This document shows positions 44,546 through 53,395 of a DNA stretch of 64,000 nucleotides, piece after piece; the stretch's first letter is position 1, and each line of letters starts with the position of its first letter. Under the pieces are notes generated by a model, which saw only the letters and a list, made by a program, of their open reading frames with translations, was not told where the DNA came from and searched no databases. Origin of the DNA: Pseudoramibacter alactolyticus (GTDB lineage: Bacteria; Bacillota; Clostridia; Eubacteriales; Eubacteriaceae); the NCBI RefSeq assembly GCF_050908235.1, contig NZ_CP194340.1; one strand, written 5' to 3'. Made by a program: the position numbers and the translations under genes.

Positions 44546-45004
44546 TTATGGGGCTTCTCGCGGCGCAGGGACGCGCATCGGCGGATCGTCGTGATCAGGC
44601 GGATCAAAGATGACCGCCTGAAGCGTGTGCGCTGCCAGTTCTGCTTCAAGACGCCGCTGAATCTGGGACATGTGCTGATGCGCGCAGCAGGCCATCCGAT
44701 GGTGTTCGCACCAGTCGCAATGGTAAGGCGCCCGGGTGCAGGCGGTCACCGTGGGATAATCGTCCAGAGCGCGCAGCAGGTCCAGCAGGGTGAATGCCGC
44801 CAGCGGGCGATTGAGGGAAGTCCCGCCGGCTGCGCCGCGGCCCACGGCGACGATGCCTGCTTGCTGCAGTTTTTTTGTAATCTTATAGGCAAAGGGCCGG
44901 GGGACCTGTTCATTTTCCGCAAGGACAGGGATCTTTTTTTTTCCGCCGTCGGCGATGCCGCGAAGCAGCCGGATGGCATAGTCTGTTTTTCTTGTGATGA
45001 GCAA
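44546..45004 (-). CDS. Rrf2-family transcriptional regulator with cysteine cluster
   Basis: A 152-residue regulator. It opens MLITRKTDYAIRLLRGIADG, with a winged helix through about residue 60. A later cluster CDWCEHHRMACC (about 95-107) could hold an Fe-S centre or sense redox, as in IscR/NsrR relatives. The start is TTG 45004, ten bases after AGGAGG. It is 70 bases upstream of the acyl-CoA dehydrogenase fusion, probably its local regulator. Confidence 0.88.
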   Translation of the reverse strand: MLITRKTDYAIRLLRGIADGGKKKIPVLAENEQVPRPFAYKITKKLQQAGIVAVGRGAAGGTSLNRPLAAFTLLDLLRALDDYPTVTACTRAPYHCDWCEHHRMACCAHQHMSQIQRRLEAELAAHTLQAVIFDPPDHDDPPMRVPAPREAP

Positions 45005-45130
45005 CCGATTTCATCCTCCTTTTCGTTTAGTGTATCAGTTTGGATTAAAAAAGTCCAGTATAATTTAAAATAATTATAAATTAAAATCTTACATAGATTG
45101 AAATGATTGTAAATAAATTAAAAAGCGCAT

Positions 45131-45168
45131 AAAAAAATCTCCGGGGATCGGCGAGGATCTCTGGAGAT
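45131..45168 (-). terminator. Terminator after the nitronate monooxygenase-like gene
   Basis: On the minus strand ATCTCC.GAGATC and GATC..GGAGAT pair, then T7. Confidence 0.75.
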
Positions 45169-45185
45169 GACGGGCGAGGAACGAT

Positions 45186-46247
45186 TCAGCAAAAATCGGC
45201 AACCACGTCTTTGACGGTACGAATGCCTTGCAGACCAGCGATTTGGCTGCCGCAGAAGAAAAGCCCGGCGTCGCGGTTGCCGCGGGCGGCCTGAATGAGC
45301 GCCTCGGTGATGCAATAGGGCACCTTGGCAGGGTCGCAGGATTTAATGCAGTGGGAGCATCGGCGCGGCGGGATCCGACCGATATCATCCAAATGTTGCA
45401 TCAGCGGGGTGTTCAGCGCCCGGCCCGGCATGCCCACCGGGCTTTGGACGATGCGAATGTCCTCGGGATCTGCATCGATGAGCACTTGTTTGTAATCCTG
45501 GCTGGCATCGCATTCCTTCGTGGCGATAAAAGGGGTAGCGACCTGGACGCCGGCGGCGCCCAGGGCCATCATCGCGTTCAGGTCGGACCGGCTGCGGATC
45601 CCCCCGGCGGCAAAGATGGGGATGTCCCGGCCGGCGAGATCGCGATAGGGCGCCAGGGCGTCGATCACTTCGGGAATTAAAGCGCTCAGCGGGGCACAGG
45701 TGCCGGTGAGCAGGGCCCTTTTTTTAAAGCCGAGGTGACCGCCGGCTTCGCAGCCCTCAAGCACGACAAAATCCGGCAGTCGATGGTAGCGTTGATGCCA
45801 GGTTTTGCAGATGAGGGCGGCGGCTCTCCCGCTGGAGACGATGGGCGCGATCATCGCAGGGCCGTCCTCGGCGTATTCCGGTAGCGATAGGGGTATCCCC
45901 GCTCCGGAGACCACCGCGTCCACCCCGGCGTCCACCGCGGCGCGAACAGCGTCAGCATATTGAGTAGAAGCGACCATGGCGTTGACAGCGATGAGGCCGT
46001 TCCCTCGGGACAGCGCGAAGGCCCTGTGAATCTCTTCGCGCAGAGCCCGCAGGTTGGCCGCATCGGGACGCTGATAAAAATCAGGCTCCCGATAGCCGCA
46101 GTCGGCGGTGCTGAGGGTGCCCATGCAGCCTTCCCGGGCGACGGCGCCGGCCAGTCTACCCAGAGAGATGCCGACCCCCATCCCGCCTTGCAGCAGCGGA
46201 AAAGTGAGACGGCGGCCGTCGGGAGTTGTTAAATTCTGATAGGACAT
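45186..46247 (-). CDS. Nitronate monooxygenase / FabK-like FMN flavoprotein
   Basis: A 353-residue TIM-barrel FMN protein. It starts with PLLQGGMGVGISLGRLAGAV and has CEAGGHLGF (phosphate/substrate His), GRDIPIFAAGGI and ALGAAGVQVATPFIAT. Family members oxidise nitronates or act as FabK enoyl reductases. The C-terminal Cys pattern RRCSHCIKSCDP suggests an added metal or redox site. It is a single gene with its own promoter. Confidence 0.85.
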   Translation of the reverse strand: MSYQNLTTPDGRRLTFPLLQGGMGVGISLGRLAGAVAREGCMGTLSTADCGYREPDFYQRPDAANLRALREEIHRAFALSRGNGLIAVNAMVASTQYADAVRAAVDAGVDAVVSGAGIPLSLPEYAEDGPAMIAPIVSSGRAAALICKTWHQRYHRLPDFVVLEGCEAGGHLGFKKRALLTGTCAPLSALIPEVIDALAPYRDLAGRDIPIFAAGGIRSRSDLNAMMALGAAGVQVATPFIATKECDASQDYKQVLIDADPEDIRIVQSPVGMPGRALNTPLMQHLDDIGRIPPRRCSHCIKSCDPAKVPYCITEALIQAARGNRDAGLFFCGSQIAGLQGIRTVKDVVADFC

Positions 46248-46315
46248 AGATTTCTCCTGATAAGAAGCACTGAATGGCGAAGGACCGTTTCGTTCAGTAG
46301 CTTAAGATAGGTCAA

Positions 46316-46344
46316 ACTATATAAGTTTTAAATATTCTTGTCAA
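46316..46344 (-). promoter_or_regulatory. Promoter of the nitronate monooxygenase-like gene
   Basis: On the minus strand TTGACA (46339-46344) and TATAGT (46316-46321) are 17 bases apart, about 70 bases before the start codon. Confidence 0.8.
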
Positions 46345-46463
46345 GCGTTTTTTAAAACCCTGTATAAATTTTAAGTTAGTCATTAAAACGGCGAAGGTTG
46401 CACTTTCCTAACAATTAGGGATGACTGAATGCTTAACCAAAACGCGAAAAGCAAAAGTTTGAA

Positions 46464-46503
46464 TTGATTTCGATGATGTAATTTGATATCATTACAAAGT
46501 AAT
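46464..46503 (+). promoter_or_regulatory. Rubrerythrin promoter with overlapping dyad
   Basis: TTGATT (46464-46469) and TATCAT (46487-46492) are 17 bases apart. The perfect dyad ATTAC-AAA-GTAAT at 46491-46503 overlaps the -10, and a further GTAAT lies at 46478-46482. It is a plausible repressor site; the regulator is unknown. The rest of the 46248-46561 gap holds only the divergent promoter. Confidence 0.6.
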
Positions 46504-46561
46504 TTACAGAACACCTGTGAATGACTGAATTTAAATGCACAATTAAGAGGAGGAAAACATC

Positions 46562-47122
46562 ATGGCAGATTTTTTGAAATGCAGAGCTGAAGCTTTAAAA
46601 GGAACTAAGACCGAAAAGAATTTACAGGATGCTTTTGCCGGCGAATCCCAGGCCCGCAATAAATATACCTATTTTGCAGCGAAAGCGAAAAAAGACGGCT
46701 TTGTTCAGATTGCCAATATCTTTGAAGAAACAGCGAATAACGAAAAAGAACACGCCAAAATGTGGTATAAGATTCTTTATGGGATCGACGAAACCGTCGA
46801 AAACCTGAAGACAGCTGCCGGCGGCGAAGCCTATGAATGGCAGGAAATGTATCCGCAGATGGCCAAAGACGCCGAAGAAGAAGGCTTTGACGATATCGCC
46901 CGCCTTTTCCGCGCCGTGGCCGACATCGAACAGGAACACGAAGCCCGCTATAAAAAGCTGGTGAAAAACATCGAAGACGGCGTTGTCTTCTCCAGGGACG
47001 GGGATCGCATTTGGCAGTGCTCGAACTGCGGCCACATTGTCGTCGGTCCGAAGGCGCCGAATGTCTGTCCGGTATGCGCCCATCCTCAGGCTTATTTTGA
47101 AATCAAGAAAGAAAACTATTAA
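46562..47122 (+). CDS. Rubrerythrin
   Basis: A 186-residue peroxidase of anaerobes. The four-helix diiron domain carries GESQARNKY and two glutamate motifs, EETANNEKEH and EQEHEARY. The C-terminal rubredoxin domain has CSNCGHI and CPVCAHPQAYFE. It reduces H2O2 with electrons from rubredoxin or NADH systems. The AGGAGG box is strong and a terminator follows. Confidence 0.97.
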   Translation: MADFLKCRAEALKGTKTEKNLQDAFAGESQARNKYTYFAAKAKKDGFVQIANIFEETANNEKEHAKMWYKILYGIDETVENLKTAAGGEAYEWQEMYPQMAKDAEEEGFDDIARLFRAVADIEQEHEARYKKLVKNIEDGVVFSRDGDRIWQCSNCGHIVVGPKAPNVCPVCAHPQAYFEIKKENY

Positions 47123-47140
47123 TCCCATCCCATCCACACA

Positions 47141-47176
47141 TCGGAAAACCGTCTGCTTCGGCAGGCGGTTTTTTAG
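47141..47176 (+). terminator. Terminator after rubrerythrin
   Basis: AAACCGTCTGC, loop TTCG, GCAGGCGGTTT, followed by T-rich sequence. Confidence 0.85.
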
Positions 47177-47436
47177 TATCATCAAGGTGTGGTGGATAGA
47201 GAAGAATCTCTATTGGTTGCGCACTTATTTGATGGCAGAAAACTTAAGAATTAAAAGCTTTTTTTCTTAATGTATAGTGTTATTTGTCAGGCGAAAAAGC
47301 GGCCGCGGCGCTCTTAGCTATAAGACGTCTGTCGGGTTGGAGAGGGAGTCTTGTCAACCTAAGCTTTCTCTTGGTCAATACCGGGTGGAAGAGAAAAGTT
47401 CGTTTTTTATGTTCAAGGTATTGCTATAGATTTGTT
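47177..47436. other. Spacer between rubrerythrin and the XRE regulator
   Basis: 260 bases of moderate composition. I see no gene, promoter or clear structure apart from a loose complementarity between GAGAGGGAG- and CTTTCTCTT-type segments. Confidence 0.5.
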
Positions 47437-48144
47437 TTAGAGCACTGGCAGCATATTATATAGGCGCAGAAGCTTTATATCCTCCTTGGATATTTTTAAA
47501 TCATTGATAATATCTTCTTTTCCTCTGAGCCTATTTTTGGTAAAGAGCATTTTTGTTGCGATCGGCATCAGCGGCCTGGAGGACAGACCGTTCCATAGTC
47601 CCCATTTCATGTCGGAATCCAGATAGGAAGCCAAAATCTGGGCACTGGCTTTCTCCATGGGGGAGTGCTGGTTGGTCAGCATAATATTGGTTACAGCGTC
47701 ATAGTGCTCGATATAACCGATGTAAGTTGTTTCGCAGTCTTGATAATGATCATAGGTTTTATAATTCATATACATCATGATCTTGAACTGATTTTTGTCC
47801 GTCTCGGAGAGAATATCGAAAACGGAAGGGAGAAGTTGATGGCTTCGTCCATCAAAAACATAACTGTAAAATCGGGATACGCCGTTGAAAAAAGAAGGCT
47901 GTGCGTCGGATGTGGTAATCTTCGTATTCGATTTCCTTACATACAGCAGTTGCTCCACATGAATATGTAGTGCCTCTGCCAGTTCATAAAGTGTTTCGAT
48001 ATCGATGGATATGTCCCCGTTTTCATATTTAGAAAGCGCTGATTTACTCTTAAAGACAAGGTCTGACAGCGCATCCAGCGTCAAGCCGTTTTTTTTTCGA
48101 TAGATACGGATATTGTGTCCAATTCCAACCGTAATTTCCGACAT
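47437..48144 (-). CDS. XRE-family transcriptional regulator of the adjacent C-S lyase locus
   Basis: A 235-residue regulator. The N-terminal helix-turn-helix (about 5-62) reads IGHNIRIYRKKNGLTLDALS and SKSALSKYENGD. The rest, with many aromatic residues, is unassigned. ATG 48144 has GGAGG; the frame extends to 48207 without support. It is divergent from the two PatB-like genes, so it probably regulates them. Confidence 0.85.
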   Translation of the reverse strand: MSEITVGIGHNIRIYRKKNGLTLDALSDLVFKSKSALSKYENGDISIDIETLYELAEALHIHVEQLLYVRKSNTKITTSDAQPSFFNGVSRFYSYVFDGRSHQLLPSVFDILSETDKNQFKIMMYMNYKTYDHYQDCETTYIGYIEHYDAVTNIMLTNQHSPMEKASAQILASYLDSDMKWGLWNGLSSRPLMPIATKMLFTKNRLRGKEDIINDLKISKEDIKLLRLYNMLPVL

Positions 48145-48377
48145 GTGCTTCCTCCTGCAGTTTCCTTCAAATACATAATTTCGTGAATGGAGATGATATT
48201 TCATCATTTTAACTCAATTTTAGCACAGGAATGCTCAAAATTACATTTTTACGAAACTTTTGCGCAATATAATCTATTTTGGCGACACAAGTGCTCCTTT
48301 GAAGACAATCCAAAATGCCTTCATAATTATTTTATCAAAAGGAAATAATCCTCAGTAAGAAAGGAGCGCACACAGCA

Positions 48378-49604
48378 ATGTATAATTTTGATGAAATGAT
48401 CGACAGAAAAAATACGAACGCATTAAACACAGACGGCTTTCGCGGCTATATCTTCCACGCAGGGCCGGAGAAGGTTTTCCCCTATAAGGACGAGGAGTTT
48501 GTCCGCATGTGGGTGGCAGATATGGAATTCGGGATTGCACCAGAGATTCTGGATGCGCTGCGCGCCAGAATTGACCGTCAGATCTTCGGCTACACTGGTA
48601 TCTTTGACAGCAGCTACTATGAATCGGTTGCCAAATGGTGCAAAGACCATTATAGATGGGTTTTTCCGCAGGAGGAACTCTGCTGTTCTCCTGGCATCAT
48701 TCCCGCGTTGTATCAGCTGGCCGAAACACTCTGCACACAAGAAGAAAAGGTTTTGATAAATACGCCGGCCTACGGTTACTTTCTCCACGCGGCGGAGTAT
48801 TCGAATCTTGGCGTTTTGAAATCGCCCCTCCTAAAGAATGAAAAGGGAGAATTCTTTATCGACTACGATCATTTTGAAAAACAATGCGCCGATCCTCATT
48901 GCAAGCTGGTGTTCTGGTGCAATCCGCAAAATCCGACCGGTCGCGTGTGGAAAGAAGATGAGTTGAAGAGGATTGCGGAAGTTGTAGAGAAATATAATCT
49001 CTGGATCATCTCGGATGAAATTCATTGCGATCTGATTAGACAAGGGCAGGTGCACACGCCCATGGCAAAGATTATGCCGGATTATCCTAAATTGATTACC
49101 TGCATGGCGCCGACCAAAACTTTCAATATGGCGGGGCTCTCTTTTTCCAATATCATCATCCGCGATCCCGAGCTGCGGGAGACCTTTCGGAAACGCGATA
49201 AACTATTTGGCATGGTTAATACGATGTCGCTCACCGCGGCCAAAGCGGCTTATGATTTCGGCGATCCCTGGCTGCAGGAATTGCGCGTTTATTTGGACGA
49301 GAACTTCGCGTTTGTCAAAGCGTTTCTCACCGAACACATGCCGGAGGCGGTGATGAACATCTCTGAAGCAACCTACCTGTCCTGGGTCGATCTGTCTAAG
49401 GTGCTTCCAGATGTGGCAGATCTGCCGGGTTTCTTTGCTAATCGCGCAGGCGTCCTGCTCGAGGGCGGCAATGCGCTGTTTGTCGGTAACGCGGAAGGTT
49501 ATATTAGACTGAATCTGGCGATGCCGAGAGCCGTCATTAAGACAGGACTCGAGCGCATGCGGAACGCCATCAATGCGCATAAAGCGCAAAGAGACAATCA
49601 CTGA
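48378..49604 (+). CDS. PatB/MalY-type PLP-dependent C-S lyase, first copy
   Basis: A 408-residue fold-type I enzyme: MWVADMEFGIAPEIL, GIFDSSYYESVAKW, CNPQNPTGRVWKEDE, DEIHCDLIR, and the PLP lysine in MAPTKTFNMAGL. The family cleaves cystathionine or cysteine by beta-elimination to pyruvate and ammonia, or acts as an aminotransferase. A TATAAT box at 48268-48273 lies upstream. The second copy follows after 69 bases. Confidence 0.9.
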   Translation: MYNFDEMIDRKNTNALNTDGFRGYIFHAGPEKVFPYKDEEFVRMWVADMEFGIAPEILDALRARIDRQIFGYTGIFDSSYYESVAKWCKDHYRWVFPQEELCCSPGIIPALYQLAETLCTQEEKVLINTPAYGYFLHAAEYSNLGVLKSPLLKNEKGEFFIDYDHFEKQCADPHCKLVFWCNPQNPTGRVWKEDELKRIAEVVEKYNLWIISDEIHCDLIRQGQVHTPMAKIMPDYPKLITCMAPTKTFNMAGLSFSNIIIRDPELRETFRKRDKLFGMVNTMSLTAAKAAYDFGDPWLQELRVYLDENFAFVKAFLTEHMPEAVMNISEATYLSWVDLSKVLPDVADLPGFFANRAGVLLEGGNALFVGNAEGYIRLNLAMPRAVIKTGLERMRNAINAHKAQRDNH

Positions 49605-49673
49605 GCACAACAAAGATCGGGAGTTGTCGACTGGTGCACCGTCGCACTTGTGATGCGAGTAAGGGAGACGAAG

Positions 49674-50864
49674 ATGGATAAAAAAGCGTTTTTAAAGGCA
49701 TATTTGGCAGATCGTCACGGGACAGATTGTTTGAAATGGGATGGCCTCGAGGAAAAATTTGGATCTCGTGATCTGATTGGTATGTGGATTGCGGATATGG
49801 AGTTTAAAACCAGCCGGTATATTCGTGAGGCATTGGTTCAGCGCGCGGAGCATGGGATTTTTGGTTACACCAAGGCGCCGGAAGCATACTATCAGGCGTT
49901 GTCGGATTGGATGGCATCCCGCTATGGAATAAAGATCGAAAAGGAATGGGTCCGCTTCACGACAGGTTGCGTCACGGGCCTGGCCTATGCGATCAATTGT
50001 TACACTGAGCCGGGAGACGCCTGCCTGATCATGACGCCGGTCTATTATCCATTCTTCAATGTGGTCACGAACAACCACAGAAAATTGGTCAGTGTCGATC
50101 TCGATTATGCGAATGGAAACTGGTCCATGAACACTGCGGCGATCGAAGACGCTATTGTGCAGCATAATGTGAAGCTGATTCTGTTGTGTTCTCCGCATAA
50201 TCCCGTCGGGGCCATTTGGAGCGAGGCAGAACTGGCACGCCTGTTTGAGCTTTGCCGAAAACACGATGTGTTGGTGGCGAGTGATGAGATTCATCAGGAT
50301 CTCGTGATCAACTCGGAGAAGACGTTTGTCCCGGCCCTGACGGTCAGCGGCGGGAAATATTCGGATCGCCTGATCACGATCAATTCTGCGTCCAAGACAT
50401 TTAACCTGGCAACGCTGCTCCATGCCCACATGATTATTAAGGATGAAAAGCTCCGGGCAAAATATGATGATTACGCGTCCGGGAACAATAGGACAGAGAT
50501 CAGCGTTATGGGGATGTATGCTACGATGGCTGGCTATCAGCATGGCGGCGAATGGCTGGACCATGTGTTGGAAATTATCCGGGACAATTATACTTATTTA
50601 AAAACGGAACTGATTTCGCGGCTACCCCAGGCGGTGGTTTGTTGTTTGGACGCAACCTATCTGGTCATGGTTGATTTGCGTAAAATCTGCGATCCGGAAC
50701 AGTGTCAGGCGTTTGTGCAGGAGAAGGCTCGATTAGGTGTGGACTACGGGGAATGGTTCGGAGATCAATACAAAGGATTTATTCGGATGAATCTCGCAAC
50801 GGATCCTGCCCTGATCCGCCAGGCGGTGGACAATCTCGTGCGGGCAGCGGCGGATATAACATGA
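49674..50864 (+). CDS. PatB/MalY-type PLP-dependent C-S lyase, second copy
   Basis: A 396-residue paralogue of the preceding gene, clearly diverged in sequence. It shows MWIADMEFKTSRYI, GIFGYTKAPEAYYQAL, CSPHNPVGAIWSEAEL, DEIHQDLVI, and the PLP lysine in NSASKTFNLATL. The GGGAGA box favours ATG 49674 over 49650. Two such genes in series suggest different substrates or a heteromer. Confidence 0.9.
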   Translation: MDKKAFLKAYLADRHGTDCLKWDGLEEKFGSRDLIGMWIADMEFKTSRYIREALVQRAEHGIFGYTKAPEAYYQALSDWMASRYGIKIEKEWVRFTTGCVTGLAYAINCYTEPGDACLIMTPVYYPFFNVVTNNHRKLVSVDLDYANGNWSMNTAAIEDAIVQHNVKLILLCSPHNPVGAIWSEAELARLFELCRKHDVLVASDEIHQDLVINSEKTFVPALTVSGGKYSDRLITINSASKTFNLATLLHAHMIIKDEKLRAKYDDYASGNNRTEISVMGMYATMAGYQHGGEWLDHVLEIIRDNYTYLKTELISRLPQAVVCCLDATYLVMVDLRKICDPEQCQAFVQEKARLGVDYGEWFGDQYKGFIRMNLATDPALIRQAVDNLVRAAADIT

Positions 50865-50946
50865 AGGCGTTGAGACTTGGTGGGAGAATCATTGAAGCGA
50901 TCTCGCTTTTACAGCTACGATAATGTATGAGAGGGGAGACTCACAC

Positions 50947-52287
50947 ATGGAAGAAAAAAGAAGTGAAAGGGACTATGGCGCGCTGGCGTTGATCCCGTTT
51001 ATTGTGTTCTTGGGGTTGTATGTCGGATGCGGCATGGTTTTGATGCTGATGGGCGTCAAGGATGCTTTTTATCAAATGCCCAGATATGTGGCAGCGATGG
51101 TTGCAATCTTAATCGGCATTTATTGTTTTGACCGCAAGAAAAAGATCGGTGACAAAATCAATGTTTACTGCGCCGGTGCCGGTCGGTCGGGTGTCATGCA
51201 GATGGGGCTGATTCTTCTTTTGGCCGGCGGATTTGCGAATGCCGTGGCGGAGATCGGCGGGAAAACATCCATGGTGAACCTGGGGATTTCCATTATTCCC
51301 TCTCATCTGCTGATCCCGGGTATTTTCCTGATCTGCTGCATCATATCCACCTGTATCGGGACGTCTATGGGGACACAGGTCACGATGATCCCGGTTGCAA
51401 TCGCTTTGGCAAAGGGCGCCGGTCTAAATACGGGCATGGCAGGAGCGGCAGCCATTGCCGGAGCCTATTTCGGAGACAATCTTTCGATGATTTCCGATAC
51501 GACCATTGCGGCGACTAAGGGTGTCGATGCAGAGATGAAGGATAAATTCCGGATGAATTTTCTCATTGCGCTGCCAGGCGCGATTGTCACGATGGTGATT
51601 TATGCCGTCTTGGGTCACGCTTCCGGTGGCGGTGGTCAGGTACAAACCAGAAACTACATTCTGCCAACGGTGATTCCTTATTTTGCCGTTTTGATTCTTG
51701 CGGTGGCCGGGATGGATGTTACGGTCGTCCTTGTGATCGGAACCGTTTTGGCAGGCGTCATCGGGATGGCTTGCGGGACAATCTCGTTCTTTGGCTGGAC
51801 GAAAGCCATCGGTGCCGGCATGGAGGATATGTTCTGGCTTGCCGTTTTCGCGATGATGATTTCCGGTATGGTGGAGCTTGTTCGCTATTATGGCGGCATT
51901 GCGTATTTGCTGAAGGTTTCGATGAAAAAGATTAGGAACAGAAAGAGCTGTGAATACATCATCGGGTTTGTGTCTATGATCATCTCCGGCATCACCCTCA
52001 ACAACACCGTAGCGATTATGATCAGCGCGCCGTTTGCCAAGGATCTGGGCGACAAGTATAAGATCGCACCCAAGCGTTTGGCATCCCTTCTGGATATTTT
52101 CGGAGCGGCGGCCCTGATGCTGGTGCCCCACGACAGCGGCGTGCTTCTGGTGCAGACCTATGCGAAAGGCGTCAACTATCTGGATATTGTCCGTTATCAG
52201 TTTTATCCGATCCTGCTGCTTTTGTTCACTTGTTTGACGGTGCAATTTGGTCTCATGCGCACCAAAGAGGAAAAGGAAGCCGCGTGA
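50947..52287 (+). CDS. NhaC-family Na+/H+ (or substrate/proton) antiporter
   Basis: A 446-residue membrane protein with about 11-12 helices. The family motifs GTSMGTQVTMIPVAIALAKG and GAYFGDNLSMISDTT are present. NhaC relatives exchange Na+ for H+ or couple metabolite uptake (for example MleN). Lying between two C-S lyases and RidA, it may import the amino acid or export the product, which is inference. ATG 50947 has GGGAG. Confidence 0.88.
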   Translation: MEEKRSERDYGALALIPFIVFLGLYVGCGMVLMLMGVKDAFYQMPRYVAAMVAILIGIYCFDRKKKIGDKINVYCAGAGRSGVMQMGLILLLAGGFANAVAEIGGKTSMVNLGISIIPSHLLIPGIFLICCIISTCIGTSMGTQVTMIPVAIALAKGAGLNTGMAGAAAIAGAYFGDNLSMISDTTIAATKGVDAEMKDKFRMNFLIALPGAIVTMVIYAVLGHASGGGGQVQTRNYILPTVIPYFAVLILAVAGMDVTVVLVIGTVLAGVIGMACGTISFFGWTKAIGAGMEDMFWLAVFAMMISGMVELVRYYGGIAYLLKVSMKKIRNRKSCEYIIGFVSMIISGITLNNTVAIMISAPFAKDLGDKYKIAPKRLASLLDIFGAAALMLVPHDSGVLLVQTYAKGVNYLDIVRYQFYPILLLLFTCLTVQFGLMRTKEEKEAA

Positions 52288-52384
52288 TCGTTGATGCCAG
52301 CGATTGGTTAAAGTCGGCAGATATTTCAATGAGTTCACATCAATGGTTTCAATGAATTCAATCATTTTTTATAAGGAGATAACG

Positions 52385-52753
52385 ATGAAGAAAATTCAAT
52401 CTTCTGGCGCCCCCGACGCCATCGGCCCCTATTCTCAGGGCTTTGTGACAAATGGACTGATCTTTACATCCGGACAACTTCCGGTGAATTCTGAAACAGG
52501 TGAGATCCCGGAAGGAATTGCGGCACAAACCGAGCAGAGCTGCAAAAATGTCCTTGCCATTTTGGAAGCTGCGGGATCTGGCGCGGAGAAAGTCGTTAAG
52601 ACAACGTGCTTTTTGGCTGAAATCACAGACTTCAGCGCTTTTAATGAGGTGTACGCAAAGTACTTTGTATCAAAGCCAGCCAGAAGCTGCTTCGCCGTGA
52701 AGGCTCTGCCTAAAGAAGCATTGTGCGAAATCGAGTGTGTCGCAAAAGCATGA
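52385..52753 (+). CDS. ridA: RidA-family 2-iminopropanoate deaminase
   Basis: A 122-residue protein with SGAPDAIGPYSQGFVTNG, LIFTSGQLPVN, and the conserved Arg in PARSCFAVKALPK. It hydrolyses reactive enamine/imine products of PLP enzymes such as 2-aminoacrylate. Placed after two beta-eliminating lyases it has an obvious role: clearing their released intermediate. ATG 52385 has AAGGAG; the longer frame from 52304 is not used. Confidence 0.94.
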   Translation: MKKIQSSGAPDAIGPYSQGFVTNGLIFTSGQLPVNSETGEIPEGIAAQTEQSCKNVLAILEAAGSGAEKVVKTTCFLAEITDFSAFNEVYAKYFVSKPARSCFAVKALPKEALCEIECVAKA

Positions 52754-52867
52754 TGTGAGTAAATCGATGATGGATCGGGGGAAGCCCCCGTTCAGTCTTC
52801 ACAGGGCTGTTTGTTCGGGGTGCCGCAAACAGCCTGCCGTAAAGAGCGTTCTGGAATGGAGATTATT

Positions 52868-53157
52868 ATGAATAAAAATGTAAAAAATATTCTTAAAAAA
52901 GCATGTGGGATCTGGCAACCTGCGCTGACGGCGAACTCAATGTGGTTCCCGTCGCTTTCAAGGATGTTACGGATGACGGTAAACTGATCGTGGGCGGGGT
53001 GGCAGCGTATGTGACCGAAGGAGCTGTCGTGGAAAGCTTCAAGGCGATGGTGGAAAAGATGTTTGATGGTGATGTGACGGCTAAGGGAGCGCTGATCATA
53101 ACGGCGGAAAAGATTATTGTCACCACGCCCGGTGCGGAGAGTAAGAAAGTCCTTTAA
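52868..53157 (+). pseudogene. Pyridoxamine 5'-phosphate oxidase-family flavoprotein, frameshifted and internally deleted
   Basis: ATG 52868 starts MNKNVKNILKKA, then the frame slips near 52901. The other frame continues MWDLATCADGELNVVPVAFK, but it jumps from DGKLIVG straight to GVAAYVTEGAVVESF. Intact members of this family have about 45 more residues there. The end VTAKGALIITAEKIIVTTPG is normal. Both lesions make it a relic. Confidence 0.72.
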
Positions 53158-53342
53158 TGCGTCTCCGTCGATTTTGAAAAAAGCATGGGCTGCAGCGGCC
53201 AGACCAATTGTTCTGCGGCAAGCACCTTCCCGCAAAGTGCGTGCTGCGTGCTTTTTTAGCAGCAACATTGCAGGCGGCCCCCAAAAGAGCTTTAGCCGAA
53301 GGAAGATCAGCCAATTTTAACGAATGAATTATGAGCACGTAA

Positions 53343-53378
53343 AAAGCCGCCGGCCGTTTAAAACGGCCGGCGGCTTTA
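53343..53378. terminator. Strong hairpin ending the trmO-like/murI operon
   Basis: A long perfect stem, arms GCCGCCGGCCGTTT and AAACGGCCGGCGGC, with A-run and T-run ends, so it could stop transcription in both directions. Confidence 0.85.
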
Positions 53379-53395
53379 GTGTGTGGGTTCAGCGC

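Noticed and set aside
52803..52833. GGCTGTTTG/CAAACAGCC hairpin after ridA as a terminator
   Set aside because: No T-run follows, so I cannot support termination; it may be fortuitous or part of the decayed gene's leader.
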